Positions 49,142 through 56,086 of a stretch of 64,000 bases of DNA are shown here, piece by piece. Position 1 is the stretch's first letter; every line of letters begins with the position of its first letter. Source of the stretch: an uncultured Prevotellaceae bacterium (GTDB lineage: Bacteria; Bacteroidota; Bacteroidia; Bacteroidales; Bacteroidaceae); contig ONMN01000013.1 in the NCBI GenBank assembly GCA_900318885.1, positions 1 to 64,000 of the forward strand, written 5' to 3'. The notes under the pieces were generated by a model. The model was not told where the DNA came from, ran no database searches, and worked only from the letters and a program-made list of their open reading frames with translations. Made by a program: the position numbers and the translations under genes.

Positions 49142-50803
49142 ATGGAAAGTGTAAAAGGTCATATAGTTGATGTGGTACGCCGCGAGATATACGATGGCGA
49201 ACTGGTCATTAAAGATGGGATCATCGCGGAAGTAAAGCGCTGTGAGTTGCCCGAGAGTGAGACCCCGTGGCCCTACATCATGCCAGGTTTCATTGATGCC
49301 CACGTGCATATTGAGAGTAGTATGATAGTGCCGCATAAGTTTGCACGCATTGCCGTCAGTCACGGTACGATAGGTGTCATTGCCGACCCTCACGAGATTG
49401 GCAACGTGTTGGGTATTGCGGGTATCGACTACATGATACGTTCGGGCAAAGAGGCACGTTTCAACTTCCTGTTTGGTGCACCCAGCTGTGTGCCGGCAGT
49501 AGGCGGCGACACAGAGACCTGCGGGGCGGTGATTGACGCCAAGGATACGGAGGCGCTGATGGCCCGCGAGGATATCGGTTTCCTGGGCGAGATGATGAAC
49601 TATCCCGGTGTGCTGAATGGCGACAAGGAGGTGATGGCGAAGATACGGGCGGCCCTGAACAATGGCAAACCCGTGGACGGTCACGCCCCGGGAGTGACAG
49701 GACAGAATCGTGACCGCTATGCTGCCGCCGGCATCACCACCGACCATGAGTGTTCGACGTTGGACGAGGGTCGTGCGTGCATCAGAGCCGGTATGTATGT
49801 TATCATCCGCGAGGGTAGTGCCGCCAAGGACTATAAGCTGCTGAGTCCGCTGATCAACGAGAGTCCGAATATGGTGATGTTGTGTACGGACGACTGTCAC
49901 CCCGACGACTTCGTGCGCGGACATATCAATCTCATCGTGAAGCGTGCACTGGCTGACGGCTACGAACTATGGGATGTGCTGAAGGCTGCCAGCATCAATG
50001 CGCAGAAGCACTATAAGCAGAATTGGGGAATGCTGCAGGAGGGTGACCCTGCAACGTTTATCACCGTTGACAATGTCACCCCGTACTTCCGTGTGGAGAG
50101 CACGTGGATACGAGGAGAGGAGGTCTTCAACTATAACTCCTGTCTGCCTTCGCATCACGGCGTTGAAGAGCACATTCTGGACGAGGACTTCCCCAACAAC
50201 TTCGTGGCAGCACCCATTACCGCTGCCGATATTAACCTCGACCTCAAGCCCGGCGATACGGTACATGTCATTCATGCCTCGGACGGCAGTCTGCTGACCG
50301 ATCACGACGAGGTGGTGCTGACGGGTAATCCCCTGTTCGACTCGCAGTATCCTTGGACGGAGGTGCAGAAGATAGTGGTTTACAACCGCTATAAGCCCGG
50401 TGCCAAACCAATTGTGGGACTGGTGCGCGGCTTCGGTATCAAGGAGGGTGCTATGGCCAGTTCGGTAGCCCACGACTGTCACAATATCGTGGCTGTCGGT
50501 TCCAGCGACGAGCTTATTGTCAAGGCAATCAACCGTATTGTCCAGATGCAAGGAGGACAGGTGGTTGTCACTCATGAGGAGATGCTGGACATTCCTCTGC
50601 CCATTGCCGGATTGATGTCGCCCGTAAATGGTCATGAGATTGCCTTCCGCACGCTATGCATACAGGAGAAGGTGAGGGATATCGGCTGCAAGATGAAGTC
50701 GCCGTTTATCACGATGGCGTTTATGTGTCTGCCGGTCATTCCGGACATCAAGATCACCGACCGCCACCTGATGGACACGAAGACGTTTACGCCGATTTAT
50801 TGA
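49142..50803 (+). CDS. ade: Adenine deaminase
   Basis: 553 residues from the ATG at 49142. Converts adenine to hypoxanthine and ammonia. MPGFIDAHVHIESSMIVP, ADPHEIGNVLG, DDCHPDD and the C-terminal GMA-type segments (KEGAMASSVAHDCHNIVAVG) match the bacterial Ade family, which binds metal through these His residues. An upstream in-frame ATG at 49118 would add MEDVRGKI, encoded by the heptamer array, so the downstream start is preferred. It shares the strand and probably the message with the SemiSWEET gene, and pairs functionally with the divergent guanine deaminase. Its stop lies 11 bp from that of the convergent purN. Confidence 0.92.
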   Translation: MESVKGHIVDVVRREIYDGELVIKDGIIAEVKRCELPESETPWPYIMPGFIDAHVHIESSMIVPHKFARIAVSHGTIGVIADPHEIGNVLGIAGIDYMIRSGKEARFNFLFGAPSCVPAVGGDTETCGAVIDAKDTEALMAREDIGFLGEMMNYPGVLNGDKEVMAKIRAALNNGKPVDGHAPGVTGQNRDRYAAAGITTDHECSTLDEGRACIRAGMYVIIREGSAAKDYKLLSPLINESPNMVMLCTDDCHPDDFVRGHINLIVKRALADGYELWDVLKAASINAQKHYKQNWGMLQEGDPATFITVDNVTPYFRVESTWIRGEEVFNYNSCLPSHHGVEEHILDEDFPNNFVAAPITAADINLDLKPGDTVHVIHASDGSLLTDHDEVVLTGNPLFDSQYPWTEVQKIVVYNRYKPGAKPIVGLVRGFGIKEGAMASSVAHDCHNIVAVGSSDELIVKAINRIVQMQGGQVVVTHEEMLDIPLPIAGLMSPVNGHEIAFRTLCIQEKVRDIGCKMKSPFITMAFMCLPVIPDIKITDRHLMDTKTFTPIY

Positions 50804-50822
50804 GAAGTTAGAAGTTAACAGA
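50802..50822. repeat. Short heptamer remnant between convergent stops
   Basis: GAGAAGT, TAGAAGT, TAACAGA: three 7-bp units that contain the ends of the ade and purN genes. Short, so the call is weak on its own; it fits the pattern of the larger arrays. Confidence 0.35.
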
Positions 50823-51387
50823 GTTTTTTTAGTACTTCCTCCACGACGTGGGGGAAGTATTTCATTTCCAGCTGGTGCTCCTTTTCGGCAATGTCGTCGA
50901 CGGTGTCGTCGGGCGACAGTGCGCAACGGTATTGCGCAATGATCTCACCGCTGTCACAGACGGGTGTGACGTAATGGACAGTCATTCCCGTTTCCGTTTC
51001 TCCGGCAGCCTTTACGGCCTCGTGGACGTGGTGGCCCCACATGCCTTTGCCGCCATATTTGGGCAATAGTGCCGGGTGGATGTTGATGATGCGACGGGGG
51101 AAGGCGTCGATGAGGAAATTGGGCACCAAGGGCAGGAATCCCGCCAGTACGATGAAGTCGATGTGGTGTTCGTTGAGCAACGGCATCATGAATTCGGCGT
51201 CGTTGAGCTGGGCCTTGGGTGCTACGGCTGTCGCTACGCCCAGACGTTCGGCACGTACCAAGGCGTAGGCGTCGGGCTTGTTGCTGACGACGAGTGCGCA
51301 GTTGACGCTGTCGGAGCCACTGAAATACTTGATGAGGTTTTCGCAGTTGGTACCACTGCCTGAAACGAAAATAGCTAAATTGATCAT
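50815..51387 (-). CDS. purN: Phosphoribosylglycinamide formyltransferase (GART)
   Basis: 190 residues. Transfers a formyl group from 10-formyl-tetrahydrofolate to GAR in de novo purine synthesis. FVSGSGTN (phosphate loop), LAGFLPLVP, the catalytic INIHPALLP (Asn and His) and DSGEII (Asp) are all present. It lies 22 bp after mutY on the same strand, in a dacB-mutY-purN run. Its position beside the purine deaminases may be coincidental. Confidence 0.93.
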   Translation of the reverse strand: MINLAIFVSGSGTNCENLIKYFSGSDSVNCALVVSNKPDAYALVRAERLGVATAVAPKAQLNDAEFMMPLLNEHHIDFIVLAGFLPLVPNFLIDAFPRRIINIHPALLPKYGGKGMWGHHVHEAVKAAGETETGMTVHYVTPVCDSGEIIAQYRCALSPDDTVDDIAEKEHQLEMKYFPHVVEEVLKKLC

Positions 51388-51409
51388 ATATCTTATCTTT
51401 TTATTTTCT

Positions 51410-52450
51410 TCAAACTTCTTCGAACATCTTTTCTATCAAACGCGGGACGGCGTAGCGGTCGCGGTCGGACTCAGGGAGCCAGAAGTAGCCTTCCGGGAGC
51501 GTTGGGCGCTCGGCAGGTTGCCAGAGCCAGAAGTCGGCATAGAGCACGCGGTGGGTGAGGACGTGTTTCACCCCTTGGCGCAACAAAATTGCGCCACACC
51601 CGACCGGTGTGCCGGTAGCGCAGTCAGCCGGCAGGGTGTCTGTCAGCAGGGGTTCGTAGAGCCCTTGCCAGATGTCGCCGGCAGGACGACGGCGGAGGGC
51701 CGTCTCGCCCTTATACCTTATATATATATAAATAAGGTGTCGCTCTTTGATTTTCAGCGTCTTTTGCTTGACGGGCAGTTCGGCCGTACGACCCTCGCGG
51801 AAGGCAACGCAGGAGTCCTGCAGCGGGCACTGCAGGCACAGTGGCTTTGCGGGGGTGCATTGAATGGCACCAAAGTCCATCAGGGCTTGGTTGTAGGCCG
51901 CCGATGGCGGCAATTGAAAATTGAAAGGTGAAAGTTGAGAGTTATTTGAAGGCAGTAGCTCTTGGGCCAGTGCCTGAAATTCCTTCTTGCCCTCGGTAGT
52001 GTTGATGGGTGTTGAGATGCCGTAATGGCGGGCAAGGACGCGATAGACGTTGCCGTCGACAACGGCTGCGGGCAGTCCGAAGGCAAAGCTGCCGATAGCA
52101 GCGGCGGTGTAGTCGCCAATGCCCTTGAGGGAGAGGAGGTCTTTGATGGTGGTAGGGAAACCGCCGAGTGCGGACACTTGCTTGGCAGCTGCGTGGAGGT
52201 TGCGGGCGCGGCTGTAGTAGCCTAAACCTTGCCATTCACGCAGCACTTCGTCCTCAGAGGCGGCAGCGAGTGCGTCGACTGTCGGCCAACGCCGCATAAA
52301 GCGCTCCCAATAGGGCAACCCTTGGTCGATACGTGTCTGTTGAAGGATGATTTCCGACAACCAAATGGCGTAGGGGTCACGAGTCTCGCGCCAAGGCAAG
52401 GCTCGTCCGTTTTCCCGGAACCACTGCAGTAAGGTTGTCGCAAACGTCAT
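51410..52450 (-). CDS. mutY: A/G-specific adenine glycosylase
   Basis: 346 residues. Removes adenine mispaired with 8-oxoguanine or guanine. LPWRETRDPYAIWLSEIILQ-type N terminus, helix-hairpin-helix and catalytic region LKGIGDYTAAAIGSFAFG with Asp in VVDGNVYRVL, and a 4Fe-4S cluster with C-x6-C-x2-C-x5-C (CTPAKPLCLQCPLQDSC). Two segments look inserted: NNSQLSPFNFQLPPS before AAYNQALMDFG, encoded by a heptamer array, and a stretch around ATGTPVGCGAILL encoded by hairpin DNA in the C-terminal domain. Both keep the frame. The start overlaps the dacB stop (TAATG), implying coupled translation. Confidence 0.93.
   Translation of the reverse strand: MTFATTLLQWFRENGRALPWRETRDPYAIWLSEIILQQTRIDQGLPYWERFMRRWPTVDALAAASEDEVLREWQGLGYYSRARNLHAAAKQVSALGGFPTTIKDLLSLKGIGDYTAAAIGSFAFGLPAAVVDGNVYRVLARHYGISTPINTTEGKKEFQALAQELLPSNNSQLSPFNFQLPPSAAYNQALMDFGAIQCTPAKPLCLQCPLQDSCVAFREGRTAELPVKQKTLKIKERHLIYIYIRYKGETALRRRPAGDIWQGLYEPLLTDTLPADCATGTPVGCGAILLRQGVKHVLTHRVLYADFWLWQPAERPTLPEGYFWLPESDRDRYAVPRLIEKMFEEV
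51911..51945. repeat. Heptamer array captured inside mutY
   Basis: Units CAATTGA, AAATTGA, AAGGTGA, AAGTTGA, GAGTTAT (about five). It encodes NNSQLSPFNFQL on the minus strand between the helix-hairpin-helix domain and the conserved AAYNQALMDFG, a place where MutY proteins normally have no such low-complexity insert. Confidence 0.7.
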
Positions 52451-53742
52451 TATCTCTTTTTCTTTTTGGATTTTTTTGCGGGCTTGGCTTTTTGGGGCTT
52501 CCTAGCCGTATTGGCCTTTTTCGCCGTGTTGGTCTTCTTCGCTACCTTGGCAATTCTGACTTCTTTAGCCCCTACCACTTCCGTATCTCCGCAGAGCACC
52601 TTGCAGACGCGGTCTTGGAAGGCGCGACCCGGGCCATTGCTCAAGATGCCTTGATTGATGATTGCGAAACAAAGCTGATGGCCGTTGGGAGCCGTGCAGT
52701 AGCCTGCCAGCGACGTGATACCCGTCACGGTGCCAGTCTTGGCTCGCACATTACCTTCGGCAGCCGTATTGATCATTCGTTTCTTCAGCGTTCCGTCGAC
52801 GCCCGCAATGGGCAGCGCCTCGCTCAGTGCCTTGTAGATAGACGGCGTATTCCAGGCGTGACGCAACAGCTTGGTCAGCAGTTCGGCCGTCACGTAGTCG
52901 TAAAGCGACAGTCCCGAACCGTCGGCAATGCGGTAGTTGTCAGCGTTGAGCCCCAGTCGGCTAATGAGCTTCTTGGTCACCGTGCGGGCGTCAATGGCTC
53001 TGGCCGGACGACGTCCCGTAGAAGCTGCCGTCTGGTAGAACATCGACTCTGCGTAGAAGTTGTCGCTATCCTTCATCATACGCTGCAGCACCTGCTTGAT
53101 GCTGTGACAGCAAACGTCAATCATCTTTGCCTGAGCGGGTTTGCGACCCTGCATCAGGGAGACCTTTTCGAGGTTGATACCCAGACGGGCAATCTCCTCA
53201 GCCAGTGTGGAGGTGAAGTTGTCCTTGCGACCTATCGTCAGCGGTATGAGCATCGGGTTCTCATCGTCCCAACACCAGCCTTCACCGTAGTCCAGCGACT
53301 CTTTCATCGAACGGTCGGCAACGATGAGGCCGCGAATGCTGTCAACACCCAGTTGGCGGATGCTGGAAGCCAGCGTGATGACGTCTGCCTGGGTAATCAT
53401 GGGGTCGAAACCGCCCACGCAGTAGATGTTCCCTACGAGTGTGCGACCCTGAATCGAGCCCGTATAGTACAGCGCTGTCTGGTATTCGTAGTTAGGTCCC
53501 AGAGCGTCGAGCGCGGTAATGCTGGTGACGAGTTTCATACATGATGCCGGACGCAGCATCTGTCGGTGGTTGTACGTATAAAGCGTTGAGTCGGCCGTGA
53601 GGTCGTAAACCATCAAGCCCACCTGCGAGGTTTCAAACAAAGGGTCTTCGAGCAGCGAATCAAGTCGAAAACGAAGGCTGTCCTGTGCCATTGCGACAGC
53701 AGAAAGCCCAAATATCACGAGTGAAAACAAATATTTTTTCAT
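52450..53742 (-). CDS. dacB: D-alanyl-D-alanine carboxypeptidase/endopeptidase (PBP4, S13 family)
   Basis: 430 residues from the ATG at 53742 (MKKYLFSL); a longer frame to 53754 adds only four residues before the signal peptide FSLVIFGLSAVAMAQ. It trims or cleaves peptidoglycan cross-links in the periplasm. Active-site motifs: SxxK in PASCMKL, SxN in KDSDNFYAE and KTG in VRAKTGTVTG. The C-terminal 45 or so residues are a Lys-rich low-complexity tail (KKTNTAKKANTARKPQKAK..) not expected in the catalytic core. Its stop overlaps the mutY start. Confidence 0.9.
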   Translation of the reverse strand: MKKYLFSLVIFGLSAVAMAQDSLRFRLDSLLEDPLFETSQVGLMVYDLTADSTLYTYNHRQMLRPASCMKLVTSITALDALGPNYEYQTALYYTGSIQGRTLVGNIYCVGGFDPMITQADVITLASSIRQLGVDSIRGLIVADRSMKESLDYGEGWCWDDENPMLIPLTIGRKDNFTSTLAEEIARLGINLEKVSLMQGRKPAQAKMIDVCCHSIKQVLQRMMKDSDNFYAESMFYQTAASTGRRPARAIDARTVTKKLISRLGLNADNYRIADGSGLSLYDYVTAELLTKLLRHAWNTPSIYKALSEALPIAGVDGTLKKRMINTAAEGNVRAKTGTVTGITSLAGYCTAPNGHQLCFAIINQGILSNGPGRAFQDRVCKVLCGDTEVVGAKEVRIAKVAKKTNTAKKANTARKPQKAKPAKKSKKKKR

Positions 53743-53751
53743 AATTGCGTG

Positions 53752-53783
53752 CAAAGGTACGATTTTTTTCGTATCTTTGCAAC
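53752..53783 (-). promoter_or_regulatory. Likely dacB promoter
   Basis: TACCTTTG at 53759-53752 on the minus strand, with GTTG (53783-53780) 20 bp upstream as a weak -33 box. The start codon at 53742 follows at once. It overlaps the nadB promoter region on the other strand. Confidence 0.4.
53772..53779 (+). promoter_or_regulatory. Likely -7 box of nadB
   Basis: TATCTTTG, fitting TAnnTTTG, 20 bp before the nadB ATG at 53800. The -33 position has no clear TTTG. The box lies within the upstream part of the divergent dacB promoter, so the two promoters may interfere. Confidence 0.35.
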
Positions 53784-53799
53784 GTTAATTCGTAAAAAT

Positions 53800-55386
53800 A
53801 TGGTTTACAAGTACGATTTCCTCGTTATCGGTGCCGGTGTAGCAGGTATGAGTTACGCCCTGAAAGTGGCCCGTGAGAAGAAGGGCACAGTGTGTATCAT
53901 CTGTAAGGCCGGGCTGGACGAAGCCAACACGTCGTTTGCCCAAGGCGGTGTGGCCAGTGTGACTAATCTGGAGTTGGACAATTTCGACAAACACATCGAA
54001 GATACGATGATAGCCGGTGACTATATCAGCGACCGTGCTGCCGTCGAACAAGTGGTACGCAATGCTCCTGCGCAGATTCAGGAAATGGTGGAGTGGGGCG
54101 TCAACTTTGATCGCAAGGAAGACGGTAAGTTCGACCTTCATCGTGAGGGCGGCCATTCGGAGTTCCGCATTCTGCACCATGCCGACGACACAGGAGCAGA
54201 GATTCAGCGCGGATTGATGGAGGCCATTCGCAATAATCCCGATATCGAGGTGAAAGAGAACCATTTCGCCGTGGAGATTATCACGCAGCACCATCTGGGT
54301 GTCCGTGTGACGCGCCGTTCGCCGAATATCCAGTGTTACGGAGCCTACGTGCTCAATCCGATTACCGAGAAAGTCGACACCTACCTGTCGAAAGTCACCG
54401 TCATGTGTACGGGCGGTTGCGGTGCCGTCTATCTGACGACGTCGAATCCCGTCATTGCTACGGGCGACGGTATCGCTATGGTCTATCGCGCCAAAGGCAC
54501 GGTGGCCGATATGGAGTTTGTGCAGTTCCACCCGACGGTGCTGCATAATCCCAAGGAGACGCATCCCGCCTACCTCATCACTGAGGCTATGCGCGGCTAT
54601 GGCGGTATTCTGAAGTTGCCCAATGGCGAGACCTTTATGGAGAAATACGACGAGCGTCTGTCGCTGGCTCCGCGTGATATTGTGGCCCGTGCGATAGATA
54701 AGGAGATGAAGATTCACGGTTTGGACCATGTCTGTCTGGACGTCACCCATAAGGACCCTGCAGAAACGAAGCACCACTTCCCGAATATCTATCAGAAGTG
54801 TCTCAGCATTGGTATTGACATCACCACCGACTATATCCCCGTGCGCCCTGCTGCTCACTACATGTGCGGCGGTATCAAGGTCGACCTCAACGGACAGACG
54901 TCCATAGAACGTCTGTATGCATTGGGCGAGTGCTCGTGTACAGGACTGCACGGCGGTAACCGTCTGGCGTCGAATTCGCTTATCGAGGCCGTCGTCTATG
55001 CCGACGCTGCCGCCAAGGATTCGCTGCAGCATGTGGATTTGTACGACTGGAACGACAAGGTGCCAGAATGGAACGACGAAGGCACGATGACCAATGAGGA
55101 GAAGGTGCTCATTACGCAGAGTGTCCGCGAGGTGAACCAGATTATGTCCAACTACGTGGGTATCGTACGCAGCGACCTGCGCCTGCACCGTGCGTGGGAC
55201 CGTTTGGATATGCTCTACGAAGAGACCGAGCGACTCTTCAAGCGTGTAAAAGCCTCTCGCGACATCTGCGAACTGCGTAACATGATTAACGTTGGTTACC
55301 TCATCACTCGTTGGGCGTTAGAGCGCAAAGAGTGCCGAGGGTTGCACTTCACCACCGATTATCCGTTGCACGCCTACGACAAATAG
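53800..55386 (+). CDS. nadB: L-aspartate oxidase
   Basis: 528 residues from the ATG at 53800 (MVYKYDFLVIGAGVAGM); a longer frame to 53749 runs into the promoter. A flavoprotein that oxidises aspartate to iminoaspartate, the first step of de novo NAD synthesis. The N-terminal FAD-binding GAGVAGM, NTSFAQGGVASV, the substrate region HREGGHSEFRILHH and FHPTVLHN, the arginine region RGYGG and the C-terminal helical domain are all present. The end GLHGGNRLASNSLIE is typical. No other nad genes are adjacent in this window. Confidence 0.94.
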   Translation: MVYKYDFLVIGAGVAGMSYALKVAREKKGTVCIICKAGLDEANTSFAQGGVASVTNLELDNFDKHIEDTMIAGDYISDRAAVEQVVRNAPAQIQEMVEWGVNFDRKEDGKFDLHREGGHSEFRILHHADDTGAEIQRGLMEAIRNNPDIEVKENHFAVEIITQHHLGVRVTRRSPNIQCYGAYVLNPITEKVDTYLSKVTVMCTGGCGAVYLTTSNPVIATGDGIAMVYRAKGTVADMEFVQFHPTVLHNPKETHPAYLITEAMRGYGGILKLPNGETFMEKYDERLSLAPRDIVARAIDKEMKIHGLDHVCLDVTHKDPAETKHHFPNIYQKCLSIGIDITTDYIPVRPAAHYMCGGIKVDLNGQTSIERLYALGECSCTGLHGGNRLASNSLIEAVVYADAAAKDSLQHVDLYDWNDKVPEWNDEGTMTNEEKVLITQSVREVNQIMSNYVGIVRSDLRLHRAWDRLDMLYEETERLFKRVKASRDICELRNMINVGYLITRWALERKECRGLHFTTDYPLHAYDK

Positions 55387-55407
55387 GACTCAACTTTCGT
55401 GAGTCCT
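55385..55407. terminator. Bidirectional hairpin between nadB and the convergent gene
   Basis: AGGACTCA and TGAGTCCT pair across a 7-bp loop. The stem overlaps the nadB TAG stop on one side and the stop of the convergent permease gene on the other, so one hairpin could end both transcripts. The T tail on the + strand is short (TGTTTG). Confidence 0.6.
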
Positions 55408-56076
55408 GTTTGCCTGTCTGCGAAGCATGAACAACGCTATCACGCCTGCCAATACGTTGGCGACGAAGGTGGCAGCTATCAGCAACAAGACGACAATAAG
55501 TCCGCTCAGGGCCGAAACCCCTCCTAACAACATACCGGCATACAGCATCGGCATGACCATTACCAGGGGTTGAGCCATCAGTCTTACTTGAGGTAATAAA
55601 CTCTCATGCGTCATCTGCTTTTGAGCCATTGGGTTATGCAGGTTGCGCATGTAGTTTACTATGGTCTGAATCATCGCAGCTGTCAGACAGGCCATCAACA
55701 CCGAATATACAGACAGGAAGGCACTCAGCGGCAGGCATAGCATCGCACTGCCTCCAACCACAATACAGCCTACGAGCATTGCAGCACTGACGGGCCACAA
55801 CAGCCTTTTCCATATAGACTGTGTCGGATACAGACACCAGCAGATGGACAAAAACAATACCAGAAGTATCCAAAGCAGATAAGGCCACCAAGTATGCTCC
55901 TGATATACCAGCCACACGACGGCAACTACGGCAGCCATTTGTGCTACTGTCGCTCCGAAGATGACTAATATACGTCGCAGCATTTTCCCGTCGAAGAAGG
56001 CAAGTACAATCGCTGCTATAATCACTAAGATTGCTACCAGGGCTGCGCCCCATAAAGAAATTTCAGATACAAACAT
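55390..56076 (-). CDS. Probable UPF0014/FetB-type ABC transporter permease
   Basis: 228 residues with about six or seven membrane helices. The C-terminal part (PLVMVMPMLYAGMLLGGVSA, then LIVVLLLIAATFVANVLAG) fits the FetB/YbbM pattern of a P..AGM..G loop before the last helices, and the central loop NPMAQKQMTHESLLPQVRLM lies where FetB has its coupling helix. In E. coli FetB works with the ATPase FetA in iron homeostasis; no ATPase gene is adjacent here. It lies 10 bp after sprA on the same strand. The family call is by general pattern and could be wrong. Confidence 0.5.
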   Translation of the reverse strand: MFVSEISLWGAALVAILVIIAAIVLAFFDGKMLRRILVIFGATVAQMAAVVAVVWLVYQEHTWWPYLLWILLVLFLSICWCLYPTQSIWKRLLWPVSAAMLVGCIVVGGSAMLCLPLSAFLSVYSVLMACLTAAMIQTIVNYMRNLHNPMAQKQMTHESLLPQVRLMAQPLVMVMPMLYAGMLLGGVSALSGLIVVLLLIAATFVANVLAGVIALFMLRRQANRTHES

Positions 56077-56086
56077 TTTTTCAATA

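Noticed and set aside
52435..53544. Long plus-strand open frame (369 codons) opposite dacB
   Set aside because: Antisense to the intact SxxK, SxN and KTG motifs of PBP4; no supporting feature of its own.
53785..55188. Long minus-strand open frame (467 codons) opposite nadB
   Set aside because: Lies wholly antisense to a gene with clear L-aspartate oxidase motifs; the translation shows no family features. A codon-usage shadow.
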